Shown in pieces: positions 1 through 7,881 of a DNA stretch of 23,470 nt (position 1 is its first letter; every line of letters begins with the position of its first letter). This DNA is from Chlamydiia bacterium (lineage in GTDB: Bacteria > Chlamydiota > Chlamydiia > Chlamydiales > Simkaniaceae). The notes beneath the pieces are model-generated. The model saw only the letters and a list, made by a program, of their open reading frames with translations. It was not told the DNA's origin and ran no database searches. The stretch covers positions 1 through 23,470 of the forward strand of contig JAGROF010000016.1 of assembly GCA_020440405.1 (NCBI GenBank), in the 5' to 3' direction. The translations under genes and the position numbers were made by a program.

Positions 1-634
1 CCAGCATCTCAGGGCGAATCAAAGGGACAATGGTCATTTGACTAGGATCCTGAGGCTGCTTCTGCTCAAAATGAGTTAAAAAATTTTTAATCACTCGCAA
101 AAGCGTTTGAGCCCCCAAAGGGATCAGAACGCCTTCCAACTCTTCATTATTCATTTCAGGGGGGACAGGTATTCTTTCCTGCGCCAAAATATCCCCTGCA
201 TCCATTTTAAGAACCATTTCGATGATTGTGACTCCTGCCTCTTTCTCCCCTTCAAGCAAGGTATAACGAATAGGAGCCGGCCCTCGAAACTTAGGGAGAA
301 GCGACGGATGCAGATTAATGCACCCATAACGGGGCAGGTCTAAAAGGTGCTGTTTCATAATTTCCCCATAAGCAAAGACGACAAAGAGATCTGCTCCAAA
401 ACGGCGGAGCTCCTCTTCAAAGGCTGGTGTCGACGCTTTATCAGGTTGAAAAAGGGGGATCTCGGGATATTTTGTTGTGATTAAGGTTTTAACCGCTGAA
501 AAGGTGGGCTTTCCACTTCTTCCTTGCGGCTTGTCTACCTTGGTTACAACCGCAAGGACTTCCACTCCATTTTCAATCAAATACTCTAAGACGTCTGCGG
601 CAATGGAGGGGGTCCCAAAAAAGATAATTTTCAT
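1..634 (-). CDS. fmt: Methionyl-tRNA formyltransferase, 3' part outside window
   Basis: Transfers a formyl group from 10-formyl-tetrahydrofolate to Met-tRNA(fMet) in the cytoplasm, so that translation can initiate. The minus-strand frame opens at an ATG (634-632) with MKIIFFGTPSIAADVLEYL, the typical start of this family, and stays open for 211 residues to the window edge. The full protein is usually about 310 residues, so the C-terminal tRNA-binding domain is missing here. The folate/catalytic signature is plain: INLHPSLLPKFRGPAPIR at about residues 108-125, followed by the catalytic-type Asp in KMDAGDI. It is the last visible gene of the lnt-lpxC-fabZ-lpxA operon, 40 bases after lpxA, with no obvious terminator between. 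The order matches the chlamydial lipid A cluster as I remember it. Confidence 0.95.
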   Translation of the reverse strand, partial: MKIIFFGTPSIAADVLEYLIENGVEVLAVVTKVDKPQGRSGKPTFSAVKTLITTKYPEIPLFQPDKASTPAFEEELRRFGADLFVVFAYGEIMKQHLLDLPRYGCINLHPSLLPKFRGPAPIRYTLLEGEKEAGVTIIEMVLKMDAGDILAQERIPVPPEMNNEELEGVLIPLGAQTLLRVIKNFLTHFEQKQPQDPSQMTIVPLIRPEML

Positions 635-674
635 GAACCTATCCCACGATTAGAAATGTTAGAATACGAGTTGT

Positions 675-1505
675 TCATTCTTCTAGGAGGTCTTTAATGT
701 CTGGAAACTCGTTACCAGGTCCAACAGACTGGAGGCCAATGAGCCCCCGCTTGGAATTGCGACAAAAATCGATCCAATGCTTGATAATTGGGCTGCGATC
801 CACTTCATCTTCTACACGCTTTAATGCCTCTGCCAACTGGATCCCAGAACGGTAGGTGAGCTTAAAGGCTTTGGTTAAATCTTTGCGTAGCTCTAGCTTA
901 AAATCATGCCGCTTCAAACCAATAAGATTGAGCCCTGCCACACGATAGGGAATTCCCGCCCCTAAAGTATAGGGAGGAATGTCATTGGTAATCCGACTAA
1001 GCCCCCCCACCATCGCGTATGCTCCAACCCGCACAAACTGGTGAATCGGGGTCATTCCGCCAATGTTCGCGTAGTCTTCGATCTCCACATGTCCTGCAAG
1101 CATCGCCCCATTGGCCATAATCACATGATTTCCCACTTTGCAATGATGGGCAATATGGCAATACGCCATGATTAAGCAGTGGTCTCCTACTTCAACGGTC
1201 GATCCTTCTCCGCAAGAAGAGTTGATCGTGACAAATTCACGAATTTCACAATGTTTTCCGATTTTGACATACGTTTTTTCCCCCTGATACTTCTTTGCTT
1301 GGGTCTTTGTCCCAATACTTGCAGAAGGATAAATCGTCGTCCCTTCTCCAATGGTTGTATATCCATCGATATAGGCATGAGATTTCACTGTCACATGGTC
1401 TCCAAGGACCACGTTTTTCTTGATAATGGCATAGGGTTCTAGCGTGACATTGTCTCCGAGCTGAGCTCCCTCTTCGACAACGGCTGTAGGATGGATATTA
1501 GACAT
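675..1505 (-). CDS. lpxA: UDP-N-acetylglucosamine O-acyltransferase (LpxA)
   Basis: First enzyme of lipid A synthesis: moves a 3-hydroxyacyl chain from acyl-ACP to the 3-OH of UDP-GlcNAc, as a cytoplasmic left-handed beta-helix trimer. The 276-residue product has hexapeptide repeats from residue 2 to about 190 (IHPTAVVEEGAQLGDNV and onward). It also has the block HIAHHCKVGNHVIMANGAML, in which His120 corresponds to the catalytic His125 of E. coli, then NIGGMTPIHQFVRVGAYAMV and the helical C-terminal domain. An upstream in-frame start at 1580 would lie inside fabZ. I chose ATG 1505 because the family starts with this SNIHPTAVV-type sequence and an AGGA lies about 8 bases before it. The gap from the fabZ stop is 10 bases, consistent with co-transcription. 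Confidence 0.96.
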   Translation of the reverse strand: MSNIHPTAVVEEGAQLGDNVTLEPYAIIKKNVVLGDHVTVKSHAYIDGYTTIGEGTTIYPSASIGTKTQAKKYQGEKTYVKIGKHCEIREFVTINSSCGEGSTVEVGDHCLIMAYCHIAHHCKVGNHVIMANGAMLAGHVEIEDYANIGGMTPIHQFVRVGAYAMVGGLSRITNDIPPYTLGAGIPYRVAGLNLIGLKRHDFKLELRKDLTKAFKLTYRSGIQLAEALKRVEDEVDRSPIIKHWIDFCRNSKRGLIGLQSVGPGNEFPDIKDLLEE

Positions 1506-1515
1506 TGATGGGTTC

Positions 1516-1986
1516 CTAAATCTGTTCAAAACTCGTGAGTGCAAATCCAATTTCTGCTTCAGCAGCAAGCTCTCCTGCAATCTTTGCTTGGGCTTGTACT
1601 CTTCCTCCTTTTGAGCTCAAATGTTGACCATGAACATGCATAATGAGAACATCGCCAGGAAGGGCAGGGCGACGAAATTTCGCCTTGCTTACACTCAAAA
1701 GAACCGCTGTTTTCTCATGAAATCCTTTTTTATGAATGAGGATTCCGCCTGTTTGAGCTAGAGCTTCTAGAATCAAAACTCCAGGCATAATTGGGGCCTG
1801 TGGAAAGTGTCCTTGAAAAAATTCTTCATTCATCGTTACACATTTTGTAGCAACGATAGTATTATTTTCGAGATCCAGATCAATCACCCGATCCACAAGG
1901 AGAAAGGGGTAGCGATGGGGGAGAATCTCCCGAATCTCTTTGATAGTGATTAAAGTCTGGGTATGAGAAGGTGCATCCGCCGTCAT
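1516..1986 (-). CDS. fabZ: (3R)-hydroxyacyl-ACP dehydratase FabZ
   Basis: Dehydrates beta-hydroxyacyl-ACP in fatty acid elongation. It competes with LpxA for the same substrate class, which explains its usual place between lpxC and lpxA. The hot-dog fold motifs are clear: LPHRYPFLLVDRVIDL near the N-terminus, with the catalytic His, and GHFPQAPIMPGVLILEALAQ with the catalytic acid. The length is about 156 residues, normal for the family. The start is uncertain. ATG at 1986-1984 lies 3 bases after the lpxC stop. A TTG at 1992-1990 overlaps that stop and sits at a better distance (5 bases) from a GGAG. I give the ATG, and the TTG form is two residues longer. The stop is TAG at 1518-1516. Confidence 0.95.
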   Translation of the reverse strand: MTADAPSHTQTLITIKEIREILPHRYPFLLVDRVIDLDLENNTIVATKCVTMNEEFFQGHFPQAPIMPGVLILEALAQTGGILIHKKGFHEKTAVLLSVSKAKFRRPALPGDVLIMHVHGQHLSSKGGRVQAQAKIAGELAAEAEIGFALTSFEQI

Positions 1987-1988
1987 AA

Positions 1989-2867
1989 TCAATGGGTCTC
2001 CATCGTGAAGTTGCTCACGATTTCTTTAGCAAATGAAGTATTCGAAAAATGTCCTGAGCGGATTGCGATAATGTGTGCAATAAAGGATTGTCCCACAAGA
2101 GAAAGGTCCCCAATTAAATCCAAAATTTTATGACGCACCATTTCATCTTTATAGCGAACACCTTCAGGATTTAAAATCGAATCTCCCTTAATGATCACGG
2201 CATTGTCTAAACGCCCCCCTTTTATATTCCCTTTCTCGATGAGAGGCACAACCTCTTCATAAAGGGAAAAGGTGCGCGCAGGAGCAATCTCTTCTTTATA
2301 AATCTCTTCATTGATGTGTACTGTGAAAAACTGCGACTTCAAAAGCTCGCTATTCGGATAGTTTAAGGTGTAACTGATCCGGAATTCTTCGGAAGGAAGG
2401 GCCACAAGATGGACATCCCCTTTCGACCAGAAAATGGGAACTTCCAAATGGTGGATCTTCTTGGTCTTGCTTTGAGAAACAACCCCAGCTTTTTCAATCA
2501 GCTCGACAAAAGGGAGCGAACTTCCATCACAGCTTGGAATTTCAGGCCCATCAATTTCAATAATAACATTGTCAATTTCATAAGCGCGAAGAGCTGAAAG
2601 AATGTGTTCAACGGTTTGCACTTGAAAGTTGCCAGAACCTAAAATGGTACAACGAGGCGTTTCACAAACATAATCTACAAATGCTGGGAGCGTGGGTTTA
2701 TCGGGAAGGTCCATTCTCTGAAAAACGACCCCTGTCCCCTCTGGAGCAGGGCGTAGCTTAATTTCGGAGTTCACTCCGGTAAACAGTCCTGTTCCTGTAA
2801 GAGCTACGGTGTTTTTTAGAGAGCGTTGATGTTTTCTTGATGTGGAGTATTTATCGGAAGATGCCAT
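1989..2867 (-). CDS. lpxC: UDP-3-O-acyl-N-acetylglucosamine deacetylase (LpxC)
   Basis: Zn-dependent deacetylase, the committed step of lipid A synthesis, cytoplasmic. The 292-residue product has the two-domain LpxC pattern. TVEHILSAL carries His88, equivalent to the zinc ligand His79 of Aquifex LpxC. VRHKILDLIGDL carries His246 and Asp250, the other zinc ligands. SGHFSNTSFA carries His273, the general acid. All key residues are present, so an active enzyme is expected. The N-terminus has a basic stretch of about 15 residues before the conserved KNTVALTGTGLFTG. The start is ATG 2867, with only a weak GGA upstream. It lies 38 bases downstream of lnt, and its stop abuts fabZ, consistent with translational coupling. 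Confidence 0.97.
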   Translation of the reverse strand: MASSDKYSTSRKHQRSLKNTVALTGTGLFTGVNSEIKLRPAPEGTGVVFQRMDLPDKPTLPAFVDYVCETPRCTILGSGNFQVQTVEHILSALRAYEIDNVIIEIDGPEIPSCDGSSLPFVELIEKAGVVSQSKTKKIHHLEVPIFWSKGDVHLVALPSEEFRISYTLNYPNSELLKSQFFTVHINEEIYKEEIAPARTFSLYEEVVPLIEKGNIKGGRLDNAVIIKGDSILNPEGVRYKDEMVRHKILDLIGDLSLVGQSFIAHIIAIRSGHFSNTSFAKEIVSNFTMETH

Positions 2868-2905
2868 TGAGAATCCAGTTTCAAAGTAAGCAAAATTATT
2901 TCCCC

Positions 2906-4504
2906 TTAGCTTAAATCAGACTCCCGATTTTCAGCAAGGGGATTCCTTAAAAACCCTAAGCACCCAAGAGATAGAAGGACGATCATCGCGTCACCCCAAA
3001 AGGTATAAAGGGTGGAATAGGAATACAGATTGATGGAGGCAAAGAGGGCTCCTTTCTCCTCTTCAAATTTTGCTGTAGTTCTTCCCAAGCTATCGACCCC
3101 TGCCGTAACTCCTGTATTGCAAGCACGAAGCAAGGGAACTCCATTCTCAATAGCTCGCACTCTTCCATGGATGAAGTGTGCTTCGGGAAGGTTTGAGTCG
3201 GGATACCACCCATCGTTGGTGACATTGACAAAGAGCTTGGCCCCCTTCTTTCTTCCTTCCCGCATTAGGTAGGGAAAGCATTCCTCATAACACACCGAAA
3301 GGCTCATCGGATGCGCATCTCCAACCACTTTTGCCTCTTTGCCATGGGTAAAAAATTGGGTAATCCCATACCGGGCAACCAAGGGTTTTAAAAATGAAAA
3401 AGGGAGGTATTCTGCAAGAGGAAGGAGTATTCTTTTTTCATACCGCGTGATCTCCTTGCGAGAAAAGTGAAACGCTGCGTTGTACATTCCTGCTTCATCT
3501 TTAGAGTCGAGACCCATGACAATCTCGGCCTTGTAATAGTCAGAGAGCGCTCGCGCCCAAAAGGCATTGCTCACAAACCACTGCCCTCCTCGCTCTTCTG
3601 CAAGAGAAGAGGTGAGCAGATAGGACAGATCTCCGAGCTCCCCTTCCATAAAAGGGGCCATCTCCGCAAAAGGATAGACGGTGGCATGCGCGCCGAAGGG
3701 AAGCGCATACTCGGGAAGAACAATTAGGTCTAAGTCCTTTTCTCCATGGTTTTTTAAATAGGTGACAATCGAGTACCATTGCAAAAAGGGATGCACAAAA
3801 CGGTCTTCTTTTCCGTAATAATAATCTTTTTCATCCGGAAGAAGGGCTGTTTGCACCAAAGCTACATGATAGGGTTTTTCCTTTCCCTTGCCATGGAATT
3901 CCAGGTGAAACGCCCCAAATAGGTAGGGAAAAAGCAAAACTGCTCCATAAGCAGTTATGTTCCGCCGGTTCCATTGGCGCACCAGATTATATCCTAAAAA
4001 ATTGATTCCCATTACAAGAAATGATAAACCAAACACCCCAAATACAGAGGCAAATTGTGAGGATACAGGAAACCCTGTCAACGAAAGGCCAACGGGATTC
4101 CATGCAAATCCACATAAAATATGGAGCCGACTCCATTCCAAAAGGGTCCAAAGTGCAGAGATCCCCAGAATCCTCCGAATAGAAATGCTCCCTTTTAGAG
4201 GAAGAAATAGGGAGAGCACTCCAAATTCCGCCCCTAGCCATAAGGCAAGCCCTCCATAGACGAAGAAAATGTAGTTTCCTTGATATGTCGGCGAAGCCAT
4301 CCAAGAAAGCTGCACAAGTTGAACGGCAAAGAACCAAAGAGCCGAAACGAAAAAACGCCCCCTTTTTCCTTTGAGGCGCATGATGCCAAGCCAAAGCAAT
4401 GTTAAGCCAAAACTACTTGCTAAAAGGGATAAAATTGGACTGACATGGGGCTGCCCCCAAGAAAATAGAGCCCAGCTTACCAGCAATAAAAGAGTTATTC
4501 TCAT
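2906..4504 (-). CDS. lnt: Apolipoprotein N-acyltransferase (Lnt)
   Basis: Integral inner-membrane enzyme that adds the third acyl chain to the N-terminal Cys of lipoproteins. The 532-residue product has several hydrophobic segments in residues 1-200 (for example MRITLLLLVSWALF and 151-170). A nitrilase-type domain follows at about residues 212-480, and a last membrane segment at about 500-518. The Glu-Lys-Cys triad is visible: Glu265 in VLPEYALPF, Lys357 in YEKRILLPLAEYLPF and Cys405 in SVCYEECFPYL, matching E267/K335/C387 of E. coli. The start codon overlaps the stop of the upstream DoxX-like gene (ATGA, 4504-4501). The window also encodes at least two predicted substrates, the OppA-like and LptE-like lipoproteins. 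Confidence 0.96.
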   Translation of the reverse strand: MRITLLLLVSWALFSWGQPHVSPILSLLASSFGLTLLWLGIMRLKGKRGRFFVSALWFFAVQLVQLSWMASPTYQGNYIFFVYGGLALWLGAEFGVLSLFLPLKGSISIRRILGISALWTLLEWSRLHILCGFAWNPVGLSLTGFPVSSQFASVFGVFGLSFLVMGINFLGYNLVRQWNRRNITAYGAVLLFPYLFGAFHLEFHGKGKEKPYHVALVQTALLPDEKDYYYGKEDRFVHPFLQWYSIVTYLKNHGEKDLDLIVLPEYALPFGAHATVYPFAEMAPFMEGELGDLSYLLTSSLAEERGGQWFVSNAFWARALSDYYKAEIVMGLDSKDEAGMYNAAFHFSRKEITRYEKRILLPLAEYLPFSFLKPLVARYGITQFFTHGKEAKVVGDAHPMSLSVCYEECFPYLMREGRKKGAKLFVNVTNDGWYPDSNLPEAHFIHGRVRAIENGVPLLRACNTGVTAGVDSLGRTTAKFEEEKGALFASINLYSYSTLYTFWGDAMIVLLSLGCLGFLRNPLAENRESDLS

Positions 4505-4953
4505 TGACTTGCCTTATGAGGCTGCGGCCCAACAAGAAAATACAGAAGTGCTCCAATCAGAGCTAAGTTCTTTAAAAAGACAGCCATCTCTCGTTGACGA
4601 TCTGCTCCGATCTCAAACCAAAACGCATGAAAAATCACGGTGACGGGAACCAGAAAGAGGAGGAGAAAAAATGCACCCCAGCGCACTTTAATCCCAAACA
4701 AAAGGAGCAATCCTCCTAAAATTTCTAGAAATGTTGCAACTCCCAGCAACGTCTCAGTACTACCCATGAGAAATTCATGGACATCTCGACTCATCACCGT
4801 CCCTTCAAGGTGCATGTACCAGTTGGAAAGCTTCATTGAAAGGGCATCTACTGTTCCTTGCCAGTTCATCAGTTTTCCCGCTCCAGCAAAGAGAAAGATT
4901 AAGCTAAACAGCCCTCGAGCAATGTATCTCACCACTTTAGTCATAGCTGCCAT
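4501..4953 (-). CDS. DoxX-family membrane protein
   Basis: A protein of about 150 residues with four predicted membrane helices: VVRYIARGLFSLIFLFAGAG, a pair around LLGVATFLEILGGLLLLFGI and WGAFFLLLFLVPVTVIFHAF, and LALIGALLYFLVG. The first helix followed by GKLMNWQGTVDAL is the usual opening of DoxX/DoxD-like proteins. Members have been linked to terminal oxidases or redox homeostasis, but most have no proven function, and none can be assigned here. Starts at 4953 (MAAMTKVV) or 4944 (MTKVV) are equally plausible. A longer TTG-initiated form (4989) adds a polar stretch atypical for the family. It is the first gene of the lnt-lpx operon, joined to lnt by an ATGA overlap, so it is probably co-transcribed with envelope genes. 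Confidence 0.8.
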   Translation of the reverse strand: MAAMTKVVRYIARGLFSLIFLFAGAGKLMNWQGTVDALSMKLSNWYMHLEGTVMSRDVHEFLMGSTETLLGVATFLEILGGLLLLFGIKVRWGAFFLLLFLVPVTVIFHAFWFEIGADRQREMAVFLKNLALIGALLYFLVGPQPHKASQ

Positions 4954-5089
4954 AATGGCATATTTTTCGAATTTAGCACCATCCCCCAAAGCCCATTAGA
5001 TCGGTGACAAGGGTTATCTTATTTATAATCAACAGATTATGGTTTTTAAATTTTTTTCCCAAGCAACTAAAAACCAGATACTTATGCAG

Positions 5090-5118
5090 TTGTTAAAAAA
5101 TTATTAAAATGATATAAT
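5090..5118 (+). promoter_or_regulatory. Sigma70-type promoter of the 608-residue protein gene
   Basis: TTGTTA at 5090-5095 and a perfect TATAAT at 5113-5118 are separated by exactly 17 bases of AT-rich sequence. Transcription would start near 5125, about 24 bases before the ATG at 5149. A GGGGAG ribosome binding site at 5135-5140 lies 8 bases from that ATG. This is the closest match to the housekeeping consensus I found in the window, suggesting strong constitutive or growth-linked expression. The intergenic segment 4954-5148 is about 195 bases and must also hold the promoter of the divergent DoxX-lnt operon, for which I could not identify convincing boxes. Confidence 0.75.
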
Positions 5119-5148
5119 TAATTATATATCTATTGGGGAGAATTAATT

Positions 5149-6975
5149 ATGTCAGAGATTTTATCTGTTGGATTAGAAGGAACTTCTTCTGCTCCTGTTG
5201 AGTCTTCTTTTGAAGACCCAACGGTGGGCCGACTCCATACAATCTTCCAAAAACTCAAAACCGGGGGAGATTTATCGAGAGCAGAGGTCGAATTTTTAGG
5301 AGAATCCGCTGCAATAACAGACGGATATGGTGCACGTCTCTTATCTACCGTTTGGACTCCTGCTGACGAATCTTCTGTCCAAAGAATCCAATCATTATCG
5401 CAACGGGTTTTAGGAGAACACGGTGGAATCTCAGGAAGAGAATTGATCGACAACATCGAGAACTTTTTTGCGGGAAGACGCACGATCACTACCAGAGAGC
5501 TTTCCTCCATGGCAAGACTCCTTAAAAACTCATTCGCCCAAGATCCAATCTTTGCAGCAGTTGTAAATCGTTTGAGCATTAAAGAAGGCCGCCCCCCGTA
5601 TCGAGACGAACTCATCAAACTTGTGGCTGATCATAATAAAACAGCGATTCCAAAGCCTGCAAGAGCTGGGCAGTTAGCTGCATCGGTCCCCATTTCTGCG
5701 GAAGGGATTGACCTTCCGAGATCTCTTGAAGTGAGATATAATGCTCAAGGCCTTTTAGAGATTTTTGATGGAGAAGTTGCACCGATGGACATCTCTTGCT
5801 CCCAAACCCTCACCAAACCTCAAGTTAAAGAGATGGAAACACTCTATCAAGCGATCAATGACAAAACGCACTTCAATAACTTCGCAATGGTTCTTGAATT
5901 TGCACGTTTTTTCAGAGAAGCTCAGTCTAAAAAATCAGATATTACATTAAGAGAAGCGTTTGACCAGTTTCGTCCCAATCTAGTCTCTCTTTTTGAAAAA
6001 TATCAGTCAGGAAACTGTGCCGTTCTTGCAGCAAAATTCTGCCACGAAATGGAACAACAATTAGGGATCCATGGACAACCTCTAGCCAAGCCAACTGAAA
6101 ATGCCTGGACGGGTGTTCCAATCCCAGGAACAGAGGACTCTCAAGTGAAGTGGTTAGAATTCACACAGGTCGTCAGAGGAGCCGACCATACAAATGTGGG
6201 GGTCCCTTATAGAGACGAGCAAGGTCGAGAATGCTACACACAGTTTGCATGCTCTTTTGAACCTAACAAACCTGACGAAATTGAAAGGCACCTTCCCACT
6301 TCTCAACGCTCAGGACTCGACCACTTTTTTATGATGAGTGGAGGTTACTCCCGCACCTATCTTCCTGATCAAGTCCTTGACTCAAGCACTCTTGCTAAAA
6401 ATGGGCTCTTAGCGCGCTTTAAAGCAGCCATGTCTCGAGACGGGAAAACAATGGGTGTCGACTTTCTTCGAGGAAATTTCTATCTCAATCCGAGCTGGAC
6501 CAAAACCCTTAAAGGATTTCCTTTAAATGAAAAGGGAATGGCATCGATTGACCTGGTTGCACTTGCCACACCCGATGCTAAAGGAACCTACTTTATTGAT
6601 GGCAAACCTGTCAATATGACCCACCGGGAAGTTCTTCAGATCATGCTCAAAGAAGCATCAACAGTCTTTGCGATTCCCCCAGATATGGAAGAAAACATCA
6701 TTACCATGGCGCAAATGGCCCCCTTAATGAGTGACCAACTCTATCTGCAGCCTCTCCCTTTTATCCAGGAGCATTATGCAGACCTTCAAGCCATTGGACG
6801 CAAATATAACGCTATGAAACCTACGATGAACCGCGAATTGTCTTCCGAACAAATGGATGCCTTTGAACAGGTGCGCGACGCACATGATGCCCTTATCGAT
6901 GCCCTTGTGTTGGACTATAACCCGGGGAAAGCTCTTGAGGCAATTCAAGTCCTTAAAAAGCTTTTAAATATCTAA
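5149..6975 (+). CDS. Unknown 608-residue protein with a Cys/His pair; possible secreted effector
   Basis: I do not recognise the family. The protein is soluble, with no signal peptide or membrane segment. Its N-terminus is rich in Ser, Gly and Thr (MSEILSVGLEGTSSAPVESS), as is common for type III secreted proteins of chlamydiae. Residues 20-165 look helical. Residues 285-310 (YQSGNCAVLAAKFCHEMEQQ) put a Cys (Cys290) at the start of an amphipathic helix after a Gly-Asn turn, and residues 345-354 (ADHTNVGVPY) supply a His (His347) leading into a beta strand. That order and spacing resemble the Cys...His core of transglutaminase-like and other papain-fold enzymes. A third acidic residue is not certain. 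It has its own strong promoter and codon use like its neighbours, and its end overlaps the convergent hydrolase gene by 12 bases. The coding call is firm; effector and enzyme roles are inference. Confidence 0.85.
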   Translation: MSEILSVGLEGTSSAPVESSFEDPTVGRLHTIFQKLKTGGDLSRAEVEFLGESAAITDGYGARLLSTVWTPADESSVQRIQSLSQRVLGEHGGISGRELIDNIENFFAGRRTITTRELSSMARLLKNSFAQDPIFAAVVNRLSIKEGRPPYRDELIKLVADHNKTAIPKPARAGQLAASVPISAEGIDLPRSLEVRYNAQGLLEIFDGEVAPMDISCSQTLTKPQVKEMETLYQAINDKTHFNNFAMVLEFARFFREAQSKKSDITLREAFDQFRPNLVSLFEKYQSGNCAVLAAKFCHEMEQQLGIHGQPLAKPTENAWTGVPIPGTEDSQVKWLEFTQVVRGADHTNVGVPYRDEQGRECYTQFACSFEPNKPDEIERHLPTSQRSGLDHFFMMSGGYSRTYLPDQVLDSSTLAKNGLLARFKAAMSRDGKTMGVDFLRGNFYLNPSWTKTLKGFPLNEKGMASIDLVALATPDAKGTYFIDGKPVNMTHREVLQIMLKEASTVFAIPPDMEENIITMAQMAPLMSDQLYLQPLPFIQEHYADLQAIGRKYNAMKPTMNRELSSEQMDAFEQVRDAHDALIDALVLDYNPGKALEAIQVLKKLLNI

Positions 6976-7821
6976 CATTTTCCGAAGCTCGGTAATAATA
7001 TACTGATTCTCTGCTTCAGTGAATGGGCGATTATGCGCTGAACCTTCTATCTCTTCCATACAGAGGTAAGTGTATTGTATCTGAGTCTTTTTAAGTCCAT
7101 AGTAGGTCGATTCTTTATAAGGAATCACCTCATCACTTGGATGATAGAGAATGCAAACTCTTCCTTTCAGGCGCCCTAATGCCGCAATGGGATCTTTGTT
7201 CCATTGATAGTATTTTATTGCTTGCTGCACCCCAAAGGCTTTAAGTTTCGAATCTGTTTTTTTTGCGACGCGATCCAGAATATCTTTCAAAGAACGATCG
7301 CTTAAAAAGTGGATCGGATTGCTAGGGAAGAGGTCTTGAATCTGTGCAGCCCCTTCTGCTCCAAAAAAAGCCCCCATTGAATGCCCTCCAAGGACAACAT
7401 AATTTGGATCGACCTGACACGATTGGACTAAGTAATCAAATACCAGTTTAAAATCTTTTGCTACGTAGTCCGGGGTGGTGATCCCTGTACTTTTCCCCGT
7501 TCCCCTAGGATTAAACACCAAAAGATGGGGCCTGTCTTCCCCCATTCCTTTGATCCATCGGAGAGGTTTCTCCACCGAGGTTTCATAAAAACACCCATTT
7601 CCCTGAAGGAAAATAATCGCTTTATTCACTGTCCCTGGGAAATGTAACGCATTGACACTCTCTCCGTTCTCTGCTTTAAAAGTTTGCTCTTGAGCTTGAC
7701 ACTCTGCAAGATAATACTCTCTGACAGGTTTGAGCCCTAAGAGAAGTTCTTCTCCTCTTTCGAGAGTCGCGCGATGCGCGTCAAATAAAAAACTTGATAA
7801 ACACTGTTGTATTGTCGCCAT
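6964..7821 (-). CDS. Alpha/beta hydrolase family protein
   Basis: Serine hydrolase-like protein, 285 residues from ATG 7821 (MATIQQCL). Fold marks in order are a beta strand AIIFLQGNG with an oxyanion-type turn, the segment LLVFNPRGTGKSTG, and the nucleophile elbow GGHSMGAFFGA (Ser148). Then come Asp230 in YHPSDEVIPY and His263 in EGSAHNRPF, which completes a Ser-Asp-His triad. There is no signal peptide. The substrate cannot be told. The NPRGTGKSTG and GHSMG segments remind me of the chlamydia-specific CHLPS/DUF818 hydrolases, but this is recall only. An alternative ATG at 7905 adds 28 residues and would overlap the start of the divergent methyltransferase gene. Neither start has a clear Shine-Dalgarno. 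The 3' end overlaps the 608-residue protein gene by 12 bases. Confidence 0.85.
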   Translation of the reverse strand: MATIQQCLSSFLFDAHRATLERGEELLLGLKPVREYYLAECQAQEQTFKAENGESVNALHFPGTVNKAIIFLQGNGCFYETSVEKPLRWIKGMGEDRPHLLVFNPRGTGKSTGITTPDYVAKDFKLVFDYLVQSCQVDPNYVVLGGHSMGAFFGAEGAAQIQDLFPSNPIHFLSDRSLKDILDRVAKKTDSKLKAFGVQQAIKYYQWNKDPIAALGRLKGRVCILYHPSDEVIPYKESTYYGLKKTQIQYTYLCMEEIEGSAHNRPFTEAENQYIITELRKMLDI

Positions 7822-7831
7822 TTCAGGAAGA

Positions 7832-7860
7832 ATTTTCGGGGAATTTTCCCTTTTAGTCAA
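7832..7860 (-). promoter_or_regulatory. Candidate promoter of the alpha/beta hydrolase gene
   Basis: Read on the minus strand, TTGACT (7860-7855) is followed after 17 bases by GAAAAT (7837-7832). The -35 box is 5/6 to consensus and the -10 box 4/6. The predicted start of transcription (about 7825) is only a few bases before ATG 7821, so the mRNA would be almost leaderless. If this promoter is real, the ATG at 7905 cannot be used. Direct repeats GAATTTTC at 7830-7837 and 7841-7848, one helical turn apart, overlap the -10 box and spacer and could be a regulator site. Confidence 0.4.
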
Positions 7861-7865
7861 GGATG

Positions 7866-7874
7866 TGCTATACT
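7866..7874 (+). promoter_or_regulatory. Extended -10 promoter of the rRNA methyltransferase gene
   Basis: TG at 7866-7867, one base, then TATACT at 7869-7874: a TGn extended -10 element with a 5/6 hexamer. A recognisable -35 is missing at the proper distance (TTTCCC or TTCCCT), which extended -10 promoters tolerate. The ATG at 7882 is only 7 bases after the hexamer, so transcription would begin at or next to the start codon. Confidence 0.45.
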
Positions 7875-7881
7875 CCTGGAG

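Noticed and set aside
3540..3779. Cys/Arg-rich 79-residue frame within lnt
   Set aside because: Shadow of the conserved Lnt reading frame; lnt covers it fully with recognised motifs.
6955..6975. AT-rich inverted repeat around AAGCTTTT as a bidirectional terminator
   Set aside because: The stem is short and has almost no G-C pairs; it is within both coding ends and not convincing as a Rho-independent terminator.
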